A stretch of 64,000 nt of DNA from Winkia neuii subsp. neuii DSM 8576. Its GTDB lineage: Bacteria > Actinomycetota > Actinomycetes > Actinomycetales > Actinomycetaceae. The translations under genes were made by a program, and so were the position numbers. Below the pieces are notes generated by a model. The model saw only the letters and a program-made list of their open reading frames with translations, did not search any database and was not told the origin of the DNA. The stretch spans positions 1 through 64,000 of the forward strand of contig NZ_ATUW01000009.1 in assembly GCF_000420405.1 (NCBI RefSeq), written 5' to 3'. Below are positions 27,001 to 34,592 of this stretch, piece after piece (positions within the stretch are counted from its first letter, which is position 1; each line of letters starts with the position of its first letter).

Positions 27001-27617
27001 AAAACTTGGAGGAGAACCTGGCCTTCCTGGTGCAGTGTTTGAATGTGAAGAGCTCGGGCAAGAAGAGTGAATTCACCGCGCCCGCCCTCCCTAGTAACTA
27101 CCGGGAGGGACTCTTTAAGTACCTGGACAAAGAATTCATCAAGAACCACGAGGCCATGTACTCCAACCGGCCAATCTACTGGATGTTCCAATCCCCGAAA
27201 GGCTACTTCAAGGCGCTCATCTACCAGCACAGATACACACCCGCCACCGCGGGCCAGGTGCTCGCCAAGTATGCGGCCCCCTACCGCAATGCGCTCACCA
27301 CCGAGGTAAAAGACCTGCAAGCTCAGCTGGACTCCGCCGCTAGGCCGCAACAGGCCGCCCTCAGGAAACGCCTCAAATGGGTGGAAGCCGCCCTAACGGA
27401 CGTAACCGCCTACATCGACGATTCGCTCTACCCCCTGTCAATCCGAAAGGTGAGCATCGACCTGGATGACGGGGTGCGGGTCAACTACAACAAGGTTGCC
27501 TACGGAATCAGCGGCAGCAGGGAACAGCTGAAAAAGAGCGCGCTGCGCCCTCAAAAAGGCTTTAGCGACTGGTATAAAAAGCGCAAAAAAGCTGGAACCC
27601 AATTCTGGCAGGAGTAG
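24021..27617 (+). CDS. pglX: BREX adenine-specific DNA methyltransferase PglX
   Basis: This is an 1198-residue N6-adenine methyltransferase. The SAM-binding motif DPACGSAHML lies near residue 279 and the catalytic NPPY near 459. The protein starts at a GTG overlapping the brxC stop. In type 1 BREX, PglX methylates the host at a non-palindromic site, and its C-terminal half sets specificity. Here DNA from about 25380 to 26700 (residues ~453-893) is markedly AT-richer, with ATA, AGA, TTA and AAA codons. Flanks on both sides return to the GC-rich style, so the gene is mosaic. The reading frame is intact throughout, so the enzyme should be functional. Confidence 0.95.
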   Translation: MSALSLESLATSARASLTDQVAVRLSSLLASPDTDGHVRTSLTNAIAAFGQDGVTERAAYSWFNRLTAARFMDAHSYSGTYQVVTPPPGSNQPECLVQARQGSFDYKIDPQVQAQVTDLLLARKDRQAYVALLTAYFQLWSKAMPEVFPQANSWVNYLAPGDLLSATSVRLDIVQAMDQDVCKDVEAIGWLYQYYISQVKAEINDSKKKITAKELAPVTQLFTPHWIVQYLVQNTVGKQWLRAHPASPLREQMEYLVPAAQGQEDAGLAIGDPTEFRIIDPACGSAHMLTYTFDLLWQMYVEAGYSTSKIANLIFTHNLTGIEIDRRAVQLASFALAMKAQEHDRRYLERSGVASPNIVHIRSVAIPPISPEQYQRICDQLAGSAEQLPALKELNKLLDQLGEASTFGSLIQPPAGAYAVLQQLANATDAQLMGTDPDELATAATIVKALQNNQYTTIVENPPYAGRKKLSSLFSEYLQKNYPSFKADLFAAFFNRSSALGTADAEMGFMSPFVWMFIKTYQELREWMIQTCTITSLIQLEYSGFSGATVPICTFTLINSPHPNYQTGFVRLADFVGPKLQRPKALEAIKNPDCGWFYRRTSDSFQAIPGSPIVYWLPDALLKILQSDEHIDEVFDVRKGMDTGDNDRFLREWHEVNRGDILPDHFIRGDSIQSTWIPYNKAGGGNRWFSYQNTVVYWHNDGAAIKHSPKSNIRAENFFTQPSLSWGWVTSSRSAFRYYQAGFIFDSAGPSIFGRVDDKFWTTLSFLNSSSATTILSALSPTLNFVIGDIKRLPSVSANKKIAKEVKEIISICSEDLNECETSKTFNVFPVAKARESRMAKSFLAHYRSSVDQAEAIKYKATHFDEYWANIFSVPNCGVEELSTVSLHSNPYFAFVPERGQSRSEEEYQWLFFQRAAQELISYIIGLWFGRYSLDKPGLILADQGASLQDYLSQVPEPTLTPDDDGIIPFTDGYFADDALLRVQEAIKAMYGEENLEENLAFLVQCLNVKSSGKKSEFTAPALPSNYREGLFKYLDKEFIKNHEAMYSNRPIYWMFQSPKGYFKALIYQHRYTPATAGQVLAKYAAPYRNALTTEVKDLQAQLDSAARPQQAALRKRLKWVEAALTDVTAYIDDSLYPLSIRKVSIDLDDGVRVNYNKVAYGISGSREQLKKSALRPQKGFSDWYKKRKKAGTQFWQE
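25380..26700 (+). other. AT-rich mosaic segment in pglX, probable swapped target-recognition region
   Basis: Codon choice changes abruptly after about 25380 (AAAAAA, ATA and AGA become common) and changes back near 26700, where the text again reads GAGGAGGAGTACCAGTGG-like. The segment covers the end of the methyltransferase core and the region where PglX specificity is determined. The change is judged by eye; boundaries are approximate to ±50 bp. Recombinational exchange of specificity domains is the simplest reading. Confidence 0.75.
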
Positions 27618-27619
27618 CA

Positions 27620-30157
27620 ATGAGTGGAACAAACCTAGACCAACTAGCGCACACCTTGCGGGACAAACTCATCTACTCGCGCATCGTGTCCTGGCTAGAC
27701 CTGAGCGGCGAATACGCCGAAATCATCGAGCAGATGCAAACCCTACTGGGCGTGCCCATCATCGTGATGGACGGCAACGAATTCTCGGTAAAAATCCGCG
27801 TCCTAGCCGACAATCCAAAAGACCAGTTTGTGCTGTACCGGAAAGGCGAACTACCCCCGGTAGAAGACGATTGGCTGGCAGACATCCGGCTGGGGTACGC
27901 CACGTTCCGCGCCGACTCCATCACGCTACAGGCAACTGAACTGGGGCTGACCGCGGACGAACTGGTGGCCACTATGCGCGCTCATGCGGGCTTTTTCAAC
28001 TCCCGCGACCGCGTAACCAAGCTGCGTTCACGCCTGCGCGACGGCGTCGATTCAAAGACCCTGCTGGCAATGATGACCTCCACCCTGTTGGGCACGGCCG
28101 ACCACTCGTTCTCGCACCTATTTGCTGAGCTGGCCTCCAGCGCAGCCCCACCCGCCGGCGAAGAACCGGCCGAAGGGAAATTCCCGCTGCTCAAGTACGG
28201 CCTCGACGATTTCTTCTGGGATGGGGCCGCCAAGATCTGGAACTACGACGGCCAAAAGAACCTGCCCGCCCTCGTGCTGTGGCTGTTCCTGCAGGAACAA
28301 AACAACTGGCCCGAAAGCGCCAACGCGAACGCGCGCGCCGACTTTAGGAGCTGGTTTAACGCCCTGCCCAACCAGCAGGCGGTTCAGGCGTGGGCAACGT
28401 ACGCGGCAGAAAAGCTCGGTTCGTTGCGCCAGCTGTCGGCCCGGCCGGCGGGCGAACTTCTGCACAACAAAACGGTGCCGGGGGTAGACGAGCTGCTGGT
28501 GCGCCAGCTGGCAGACGAGCTGGTTGCTGGCTCCACCAATGCGGAGGCGGTTCGCAAGGTTGCCGCCGAAAGGCAAAACACCATCTGGTATGAGCGCTCG
28601 CGAAATACCTGGAAGGCCCTGCTGAGCGGGGCCGAATGCTTGACGCTGATCCGCACGATGGGCAAGCCCCTGTTCGCCGACGCGGCAGACGGGTTTTTCC
28701 AGTACACGGATAGGTGGTGGAAGATCGACCAGGCCTACCGGCAGTTTTTGTACTTTGCTGCCGGCACCGGCGGGGACAGCCCCATAGCAGTGCTGAAAAA
28801 GCAGGTGGAGACCGCATACATCTACGACTACCAGCAGCCGCTAGCCCACGAATGGGACACGGCAATTAGGCAGCTGGGCGGGTGGAAGATCCCGGCTCGG
28901 GGAAGCGAGTCAGCCCCGTCCAGGCAGGATAGGTTTGTGGCGCTCAATGCTCGCTCGGGCAGGCGCACCATTGTGATCATTTCGGACGCGCTGCGCTTCG
29001 AAGTGGGCAAAGAACTAGAAGAAAAGCTGAACCGGCAGGGCCGATTCACTGCCCAAACCGAGCCCTGGTACACGCTGCTGCCCTCGGTGACCAAGTTGGG
29101 GATGGCGGCACTGCTGCCACACGGGCAACTGGAATTTACCGAAAAGGCGGAGGTGCGCCTAGACGGCACCTCGGCCGAGGGCACTGAGCGGCGCGACCAA
29201 ATCCTGGCCAGCGCTTTTGAAGGGCGGGCCGGGGCACTCACCTTCGAGGATGCCAGGTCAATGAACCGGGACCAGATTCGCGACTATGTGCGCGAGCGAG
29301 ACGTGGTGTACATCTACCACAACGAAATCGATGCCATTGGGGATTCGGGCAGTTCCGAAATGGACACGCCCGGGGGCTGCCAGCGCACCCTCGAGGCACT
29401 TTGCCGGCTCTGCGCGCAGTGGGCAAACTACGCCAACACTGCCCGCATAGTAATTACTGCCGACCACGGCTTCCTCTACCAGGAGCGGGCGCTCGAAGAC
29501 AACGACACTGTGCTGCAAGGGCAGGTGCCCGCCGGAGAGCAGATGGTGGGCAAGATGAAAAGGCGCTACGCCCTCGGCAAGAACCTACAGACCGACAACA
29601 ACTGGACTGCCTTCACCGCGGAGCAAATCGGCTTGGCGGGCGGCTTGGACGTGGCCGTACCTAGAGGGCTGCGCCGGCACCGGGTGAGCGGGAAAGGACG
29701 CCAGTTCGTGCACGGCGGGGCTTCCCTGCAAGAAATCACTATCCCGGTTATTACGGTGGCTGTGGGCCGGCAGAATAAGGCAGAAGACGCGCGGATCGAA
29801 TTGCACTACTCGCAAACTGCGATCACCACCCCGGCGATCTCCGCCCGTCTGGTGCAAAAGGACCCGGTAGGTGGAAAGACCGCGCCCTTCACCGCCCAGA
29901 TTGGCCTGTACGCCCAAGATGGGGCGCTACTATCTGACCTGGTGACGGTAGAGGTGAATTCGCCCTCGCAAAGCCAAGAAGAACGCAACCGAAACGTGCA
30001 GTTAGCCCTAACGGCCGACGCAAACGCACACAACAACCAAGACGTTTACATCAGAGCGCATAAGCTGGTAAACGGAAACCAGGTAGCGGCGGTGGCCGAA
30101 CACAAGGTGCGTTTGTTGCGCAGCGGATTTAATGCCTTTGGAGGATTCGACATATGA
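27620..30157 (+). CDS. pglZ: BREX alkaline-phosphatase-like protein PglZ
   Basis: This is an 845-residue PglZ. The phosphatase-like core begins near residue 450 with IVIISDALRFEVGKEL (first metal-binding Asp). It continues through YIYHNEIDAIGD and ITADHGFLYQ (Asp-His metal ligands, about residue 613). A C-terminal beta-rich domain follows. The ~440-residue N-terminal part is helical. PglZ is the defining core protein of BREX. It begins two bases after the pglX stop with CAGGAG upstream, and its end overlaps brxL (ATGA). Confidence 0.95.
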   Translation: MSGTNLDQLAHTLRDKLIYSRIVSWLDLSGEYAEIIEQMQTLLGVPIIVMDGNEFSVKIRVLADNPKDQFVLYRKGELPPVEDDWLADIRLGYATFRADSITLQATELGLTADELVATMRAHAGFFNSRDRVTKLRSRLRDGVDSKTLLAMMTSTLLGTADHSFSHLFAELASSAAPPAGEEPAEGKFPLLKYGLDDFFWDGAAKIWNYDGQKNLPALVLWLFLQEQNNWPESANANARADFRSWFNALPNQQAVQAWATYAAEKLGSLRQLSARPAGELLHNKTVPGVDELLVRQLADELVAGSTNAEAVRKVAAERQNTIWYERSRNTWKALLSGAECLTLIRTMGKPLFADAADGFFQYTDRWWKIDQAYRQFLYFAAGTGGDSPIAVLKKQVETAYIYDYQQPLAHEWDTAIRQLGGWKIPARGSESAPSRQDRFVALNARSGRRTIVIISDALRFEVGKELEEKLNRQGRFTAQTEPWYTLLPSVTKLGMAALLPHGQLEFTEKAEVRLDGTSAEGTERRDQILASAFEGRAGALTFEDARSMNRDQIRDYVRERDVVYIYHNEIDAIGDSGSSEMDTPGGCQRTLEALCRLCAQWANYANTARIVITADHGFLYQERALEDNDTVLQGQVPAGEQMVGKMKRRYALGKNLQTDNNWTAFTAEQIGLAGGLDVAVPRGLRRHRVSGKGRQFVHGGASLQEITIPVITVAVGRQNKAEDARIELHYSQTAITTPAISARLVQKDPVGGKTAPFTAQIGLYAQDGALLSDLVTVEVNSPSQSQEERNRNVQLALTADANAHNNQDVYIRAHKLVNGNQVAAVAEHKVRLLRSGFNAFGGFDI

Positions 30158-32244
30158 GCGAACGCAACCAGCTAGAAGCAAAGGCAGCCGAATACTTTCC
30201 CGGCTACATAGTGCGCAAAGATCTGGTGCAACAGGTAAAAGGCAACGCGGTTGTGCCCACCTACGTGCTGGAGTTTTTGCTCGCCCAGTACTGCGCAAGC
30301 ACCAACGAGGCCGAGATCGCCGCAGGCGTGGAATCGGTGCGCAAGATCCTGGCGAAACACTACGTGAACCGCGGCGAATCGGAACTGATAAAGTCGCGCA
30401 TCCGCGAGCAGCGCGGATACCGGATAATTGACAAGGTCTCTGTGAGCCTGGACGAACGCAAGGATAGGTATGTGGCCGCCTTTGAGAACCTGGGGGTGCG
30501 CGACGCGCTAGTATCTGACCAGACCGTGCAGGGCAACGACCGGCTACTTACCGGCGGCGTGTGGTGCATGGCCGACATAACCTACACGGCAGACGTAGCG
30601 GTTGGGGGCAAACCTAAAGAGGGGCCGTGGACCGTAACCAACCTGAACGCGATCCAGCTGCCGTTCTTTGACCGGGATGGGTATGTGGCCGCGCGGGAGC
30701 AGTTTGAAACTGCCGAGTGGATCGACCTGCTAATCGCCTCGATCGGGTTCAACCCGGAAAAGCTCAGCCGGCGCGCAAAACTATTGCAGCTGACCAGGCT
30801 CATCCCCTACGTTGAGCGCAACTACAACCTGGTCGAGTTAGGGCCAAAAGGTACGGGCAAATCGCACATCTATTCGGAGCTATCCCCGCACGGCATGCTA
30901 GTTTCGGGCGGCGAGGTGACGCTGGCGAAACTATTCATCAACAACACCACCAGGCAGATTGGGCTGGTGGGATTCTGGGACGTGGTGGCCTTCGACGAGT
31001 TCGCCGGCAAGAAAAAGGTCAAGCAGAATCTGGTAGACACGATGAAGAACTACCTGGCGAACAAATCATTCTCACGCGGGGATTCGCCGGTGACTGCGGA
31101 AGCGTCCATGGTGTTCGTGGGCAACACGGCGAACACCGTGCCCGCCATGTTGGCCAACTCGGACCTGTTTGAGTCGCTCCCGGAGGCCTACCACGACACC
31201 GCCTACATGGATCGCATCCACTACTACATTCCCGGCTGGGAAGTAGACGTGATCCGGCCCGAACTGTTCAACCGCGGCTACGGGTTTGTGGTCGACTACC
31301 TGGCTGAGGCCCTGCGGGCGTTTAGGGCCGAAGACTATTCGGGGCGTTTTGCCCAATACTTTGAATTGGACAAGGAAATGTCTACGCGCGACCGGGACGC
31401 GGTGCGCAAGACCTTCTCGGGGCTGATGAAACTGGTGCACCCCAGCGGGCAGGCCGATGAGCACGAGGTTGAAGACCTGCTGCGGTACGCGATCGAAGGG
31501 CGGCGCAGGGTAAAAGAACAGATCCTGCGCCTGGATGCGACCATGCGCGAGTCGGGGCTGCACTTCTCGTACGCGCCCGCCTCGGGAGGGAATCCGCGCG
31601 AGGTGGTAACCCAGGAAGAGCTAGACTACCCGGAGCTGTTCGGCGCCGACGCACAGGACGGCCTGGACGGGGCGGCGAGCGGCGAGCGAGCAAAGCCGGG
31701 TACGGCTAAATCGGCAAAGGTGGCCGCAACCAGGCCGGCTGAGGCGGCAGGGGCGCGGGAGCGCCGGATTGAGGTGCCAGAGAATAAGCTGGGAGTGAGC
31801 CTACAGCGCCTGCTCGTGGACTACTTAGTAGGAGCCACGAAGGTTGAGATTGTTGACCCGTACGTTCGCATGCCCTATCAGGTAGAGAACCTGTACGAAG
31901 TGCTGGCCACCATTTTGGCGGTCAAACCCCGCGGAGAGACCGTCGATGTAAGGCTACTTACTGACTGCGACAGGGAGCACCCGGAGTGGGCTGAAAATCA
32001 GCGGGACATGCTGGAACAGTTACAGAACAACTTCGCCAAGTACGGGCTGAATTTCAGCTTCCAGATTGGCAAGGCTGGCCACGATCGCAAAATAACCACT
32101 GATACCGGGTGGATCATTGATCTGGGGCGTGGGATGGACATTTACCTGCCGTGGACGTCGGATGGGGCCTTCGATCCGCGCCGCCGGGTGGCCCACTGCC
32201 GCCGGACAAAAGCATTCACCTTCACGGCCACCAAAAAGGACTAG
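30154..32244 (+). CDS. brxL: BREX AAA+ protein BrxL with an MITD1-like C-terminal domain
   Basis: This is a 696-residue protein. Residues 1-200 form the BrxL N-terminal region. The AAA+ core has Walker A GPKGTGKSH (about 230) and Walker B VVAFDEFAG (about 278), and 'VFVGNTANTVP' fits sensor 1. An Ala/Lys linker lies at ~500-540. Residues ~545-690 show KVEIVDPYVRMPYQVENLYE, VRLLTDCDRE, then HDRKITTDTGWIIDLGRGMDIY. These match the phospholipase-D-like C-terminal domain of MITD1 (MIT_C), which has the same 'EDPYIR...HDREI..NGW.I.IGRGLD' signature. No Lon Ser-Lys protease motif is seen. BrxL forms MCM-like rings on DNA and is needed for phage exclusion in type 1 BREX. Confidence 0.9.
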   Translation: MSERNQLEAKAAEYFPGYIVRKDLVQQVKGNAVVPTYVLEFLLAQYCASTNEAEIAAGVESVRKILAKHYVNRGESELIKSRIREQRGYRIIDKVSVSLDERKDRYVAAFENLGVRDALVSDQTVQGNDRLLTGGVWCMADITYTADVAVGGKPKEGPWTVTNLNAIQLPFFDRDGYVAAREQFETAEWIDLLIASIGFNPEKLSRRAKLLQLTRLIPYVERNYNLVELGPKGTGKSHIYSELSPHGMLVSGGEVTLAKLFINNTTRQIGLVGFWDVVAFDEFAGKKKVKQNLVDTMKNYLANKSFSRGDSPVTAEASMVFVGNTANTVPAMLANSDLFESLPEAYHDTAYMDRIHYYIPGWEVDVIRPELFNRGYGFVVDYLAEALRAFRAEDYSGRFAQYFELDKEMSTRDRDAVRKTFSGLMKLVHPSGQADEHEVEDLLRYAIEGRRRVKEQILRLDATMRESGLHFSYAPASGGNPREVVTQEELDYPELFGADAQDGLDGAASGERAKPGTAKSAKVAATRPAEAAGARERRIEVPENKLGVSLQRLLVDYLVGATKVEIVDPYVRMPYQVENLYEVLATILAVKPRGETVDVRLLTDCDREHPEWAENQRDMLEQLQNNFAKYGLNFSFQIGKAGHDRKITTDTGWIIDLGRGMDIYLPWTSDGAFDPRRRVAHCRRTKAFTFTATKKD

Positions 32245-32297
32245 GGGGCTCGGGTTCGGGCCGGGCTTCGCGTCCTCGTCTATACGCAAGGCGTACC

Positions 32298-32363
32298 TAT
32301 TTGAACATGTCCCAGAGGCTGAACGTGGTGCGCTTGTACACCGAGCTTTTGGCCAAGCAAGTA
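32298..32363 (-). pseudogene. Orphan 3' end of the small basic protein gene
   Basis: On the minus strand this stretch encodes AKSSVYKRTTFSLWDMFK and a TAG stop. It matches the last residues of the protein at 34218-34427 (54 of 57 bases identical, two of the three changes silent). Upstream of this fragment the frame no longer matches that protein. It is a partial copy left by duplication or recombination. Confidence 0.7.
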
Positions 32364-32459
32364 AATAACGAGGCGGCCGCGATTGTGCAGGCTCACCCGG
32401 ACCGGTACGGCTTATTTGCTTCTTTGCCGGAGCCGGCGTGGCAACGGGATTCGGGGTAG
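32355..32459 (+). pseudogene. Fragment of an amidohydrolase (decarboxylase-type) gene
   Basis: The plus frame reads NNEAAAIVQAHPDRYGLFASLPEP before a stop at 32457-32459. 'HPDRxxxFASLP' is a recurrent motif of the amidohydrolase-2/ACMSD-like family, where it lies near the N-terminal third of a ~300-residue protein. Only about 30 residues remain, so this is a remnant. The homology call rests on one short motif. Confidence 0.5.
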
Positions 32460-32623
32460 AGTCGACTGCCCGCGCGGCCAGCGAACTGGACTTCATCGTG
32501 GTGGTTGCCTCCGATGCGGTGACCGACATGGATATTGAAGTACACCAACGGGCAATCCAGAAGGTATTCCCTGCGATGGCACAAGTTCGCGACACGAGCA
32601 CGATCATCACGGCGCTGGAATAG
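32438..32623 (+). pseudogene. C-terminal fragment of an isochorismatase-family hydrolase
   Basis: The frame encodes FGVESTARAASELDFIVVV, then ASDAVTDMDIEVHQRAIQ and KVFPAMAQVRDTSTIITAL. This matches the C-terminal third of isochorismatase-like cysteine hydrolases ('C/G-VESTAR-A-x-GY-V-VVxDAVTDxD'). The catalytic N-terminal part (Asp and Lys) is absent and the catalytic Cys position appears to read Gly or Phe. It overlaps the amidohydrolase remnant, indicating a scrambled decayed region after brxL. Confidence 0.6.
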
Positions 32624-32747
32624 AAGTTCAACACCTGAGAACCCTGGGCGGTGATCCGCGAAGCTAGGCAGCAGGCGCCCGGTTTCGCGGACATGCCATG
32701 GCGGACAAAAGCTTCCACGCCTCGCGCAACCACACGACTTCACCACG

Positions 32748-32753
32748 TATAAT
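32748..32753 (+). promoter_or_regulatory. Possible -10 box before the 310-residue membrane protein
   Basis: A perfect TATAAT lies 47 bp before the ATG at 32801. No convincing -35 hexamer is found 16-18 bp upstream, so this is a tentative promoter only. Confidence 0.35.
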
Positions 32754-32800
32754 TGCGCTTGGCTACCGAGAGCGTAGAGACCGGACGGTAGGAATAGAAG

Positions 32801-33733
32801 ATGATCATTTCCGTTATTACATCTGTGCTATCAGCGTTTTCAGCTATTCTTCCGATTCTTTTGGCCCTGGTGGGAGCAAGAAGTATTCTAGATTGGCTCG
32901 GTTACCAAAAGGAGCTAAACACTTCCGCCCTCGAAAAGGCAATCGGTCATCGCGCAAAGCTTGCCGCCCACCTCTGTTCAGAACCACAGCCGAGCGGCTC
33001 TGTCGAACTAAATAGTCGTATAAGAAAATACGATGCACGCATTCGCCGAGAAGTACTTCACCAGAATGTGCAACATAAGTTGAGGGACTGGGATCCGGGC
33101 CCTGGACTGTTTCGGGAGCCATTTGTAGCTGCCAACATATGCCTGACAGTATTCGCGCTAATAAGCTTCCTAATAATTAGTTGCAAAATTAATTCCCAGC
33201 CAAATGCCTCATTGCGCAAAGTCCTCCCGCCCCTCGTAGTAGGCATTTTCGCAGTTTTAAACTGTACCCTAGGTGAAAATATGTATCGAAATGTGCGTCG
33301 TGAAAGGGCAGTAAGACAGGCTTTCAAAGAGCTGTATCCTGACTGCACGTCCCCCTATAGCAGCCTCTCGGCTACGACAATTGCAGCGCTCCTGACTACT
33401 ACCCTGAGCAAGAGGAAACAACAACGTTCAAAAGCAGCCAATAGACTATTCATATGGACGTTCTTGACCGCAAGTTTCTTTCTTAGCATCATTCTACCTA
33501 GTTTGAAATCCTGGCAAACCGTGCGTTTGCTCTGTAAAATAGCATTCTTGATGTGTTCAATAGGGCTTTCCACCCAATTAGGTTTGGCGAAAAATAAATT
33601 TTGGAAACTCCCGAATCGAAAGGGGAAGGGAAAGATGCCTGCAAATTGCAGTAGAACTAATTTGCTTCGCCTGTGGCAACGCATCCGGCCCAGTAAAGCG
33701 GACCGCAATCGATCGGAGCACGGAGGGTCTTAG
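32801..33733 (+). CDS. Unrecognised multi-pass membrane protein in the BREX-distal accessory zone
   Basis: This 310-residue protein has an N-terminal hydrophobic helix (about 1-28) and a soluble helical segment with many Arg/Lys/Glu (30-105). Four hydrophobic helices follow (about 108-127, 140-155, 216-236 and 240-258), and it ends in a basic tail rich in Arg, Lys and Asn. Base composition is AT-richer than core genes, like the pglX insert. AGGAATAGAAG precedes the ATG. It lies between two copies of a 57-bp sequence. No family is recognised. Its position next to BREX makes a defence accessory conceivable but unproven. Confidence 0.65.
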   Translation: MIISVITSVLSAFSAILPILLALVGARSILDWLGYQKELNTSALEKAIGHRAKLAAHLCSEPQPSGSVELNSRIRKYDARIRREVLHQNVQHKLRDWDPGPGLFREPFVAANICLTVFALISFLIISCKINSQPNASLRKVLPPLVVGIFAVLNCTLGENMYRNVRRERAVRQAFKELYPDCTSPYSSLSATTIAALLTTTLSKRKQQRSKAANRLFIWTFLTASFFLSIILPSLKSWQTVRLLCKIAFLMCSIGLSTQLGLAKNKFWKLPNRKGKGKMPANCSRTNLLRLWQRIRPSKADRNRSEHGGS

Positions 33734-33819
33734 CGCAGCAGCGGAATTCATAGTGCCTTGCGCCATCGTTACCGAAAGGAATACCAGGAGAGATCCCATT
33801 TCAGGTAGGCACATGCGGC

Positions 33820-34080
33820 GTGAGGAAAACGGTAGCATTGGACAACATGAAAAAGCCTAATTACCGCGAGCCAAGCATGCTGAAAGCCCTAGTGGCAAGT
33901 GCACTGATCATCCTGATCACCCCACTACCCCTAGCACTTTACATGAGTGGCCTCGACTGGGTACTTCACGGGATCTCGGCAGTTCCAAAAGAATTTCTTG
34001 CCACATACTTCCTCGAATTAGGAATCCTAATCATCGGAATAGCCGTATTCAAAGTTAGAGAGAAGTTCTTCAACAAATAG
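33820..34080 (+). CDS. Unrecognised small two-helix membrane protein
   Basis: This is an 86-residue frame starting with GTG at 33820, with AGGTAGG about ten bases upstream. A later ATG at 33847 is an alternative with a poorer ribosome site. Two transmembrane helices (about 21-45 and 60-80) are followed by a short basic end KVREKFFNK. Codon use is AT-rich, like the neighbouring 310-residue protein. No family is recognised. Confidence 0.5.
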   Translation: MRKTVALDNMKKPNYREPSMLKALVASALIILITPLPLALYMSGLDWVLHGISAVPKEFLATYFLELGILIIGIAVFKVREKFFNK

Positions 34081-34217
34081 GCTCTTGTTAGCCACTGTTG
34101 CTGCCTGTGTAGCTCCATGTCAGAATTGCTTTTTGCCTAACTATTAAAAGGCTCACCTTAGGGGGCAGTTTGGGTATTGATCCTGTGTTTCGTCGAAGAG
34201 CACAGCCGAATCGAAAC

Positions 34218-34427
34218 TTATTTGAACATGTCCCAGAGGCTGAATGTGGTGCGCTTATACACCGAGTTTTTGGCCGCTCGCTTAGGATTTTTCAAATACC
34301 CCATCCCCTTACGGCCGTAACCGGGGATTAGTGCGCGCTTAATCGCCCTCTTCGCACGCCCCGTAGTGCGGGCTTTAATAGAACGGGTCAAAGATGGCGT
34401 ACGCATACCGAACTTCATACCACCCAT
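34218..34427 (-). CDS. Small highly basic protein, unrecognised
   Basis: This is a 69-residue protein beginning MGGMKFGMRTPSLTRSIKAR. It carries TTGRAKRAIKRALIPGYGRKGMG and ends VYKRTTFSLWDMFK. Arg and Lys make up roughly a third of residues, suggesting nucleic-acid or membrane binding. A longer upstream frame exists, but the ATG at 34427 gives a coherent, dense basic protein. A near-identical copy of its last 57 bases, largely silent in its changes, lies at 32298-32354, which supports protein-coding selection. Proteins of this general look occur on mobile elements; no function is claimed. Confidence 0.6.
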   Translation of the reverse strand: MGGMKFGMRTPSLTRSIKARTTGRAKRAIKRALIPGYGRKGMGYLKNPKRAAKNSVYKRTTFSLWDMFK

Positions 34428-34540
34428 GGTAGCCCCGCCCTCTGTAATCCATGGACGACAGAGCATCAAGCGAAATAGTGAGGTTGGGTTCGCGAGCTCT
34501 GGCCGAATCCGCGAATCTTGGTTGACAACAGCATGACTCG

Positions 34541-34592
34541 CGAGTTCGACCTGGTTTCGCGAGGGAAACACCATACTTCGCGAAACCTTCCC
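34541..34592 (+). repeat. Dispersed intergenic repeat, copy 1
   Basis: This is a ~52-bp element of the form CGAGTTCGACCT...TTCGCG...AAACACCA...TTCGCGAAA...TTCCC. It is shared with 38179-38229 and 46431-46481. With copy 2 the similarity extends ~35 bp further upstream (TCGCGA..CTTGGT..AACA). It lies in the 335-bp gap before the GH20 gene, which otherwise shows no gene. Confidence 0.7.

Noticed and set aside
32020-32733. 237-codon minus-strand frame after brxL
   Set aside because: It overlaps the 3' end of brxL and the decayed fragments in another frame. Its composition is shadow-like, and the recognisable motifs lie in other frames.
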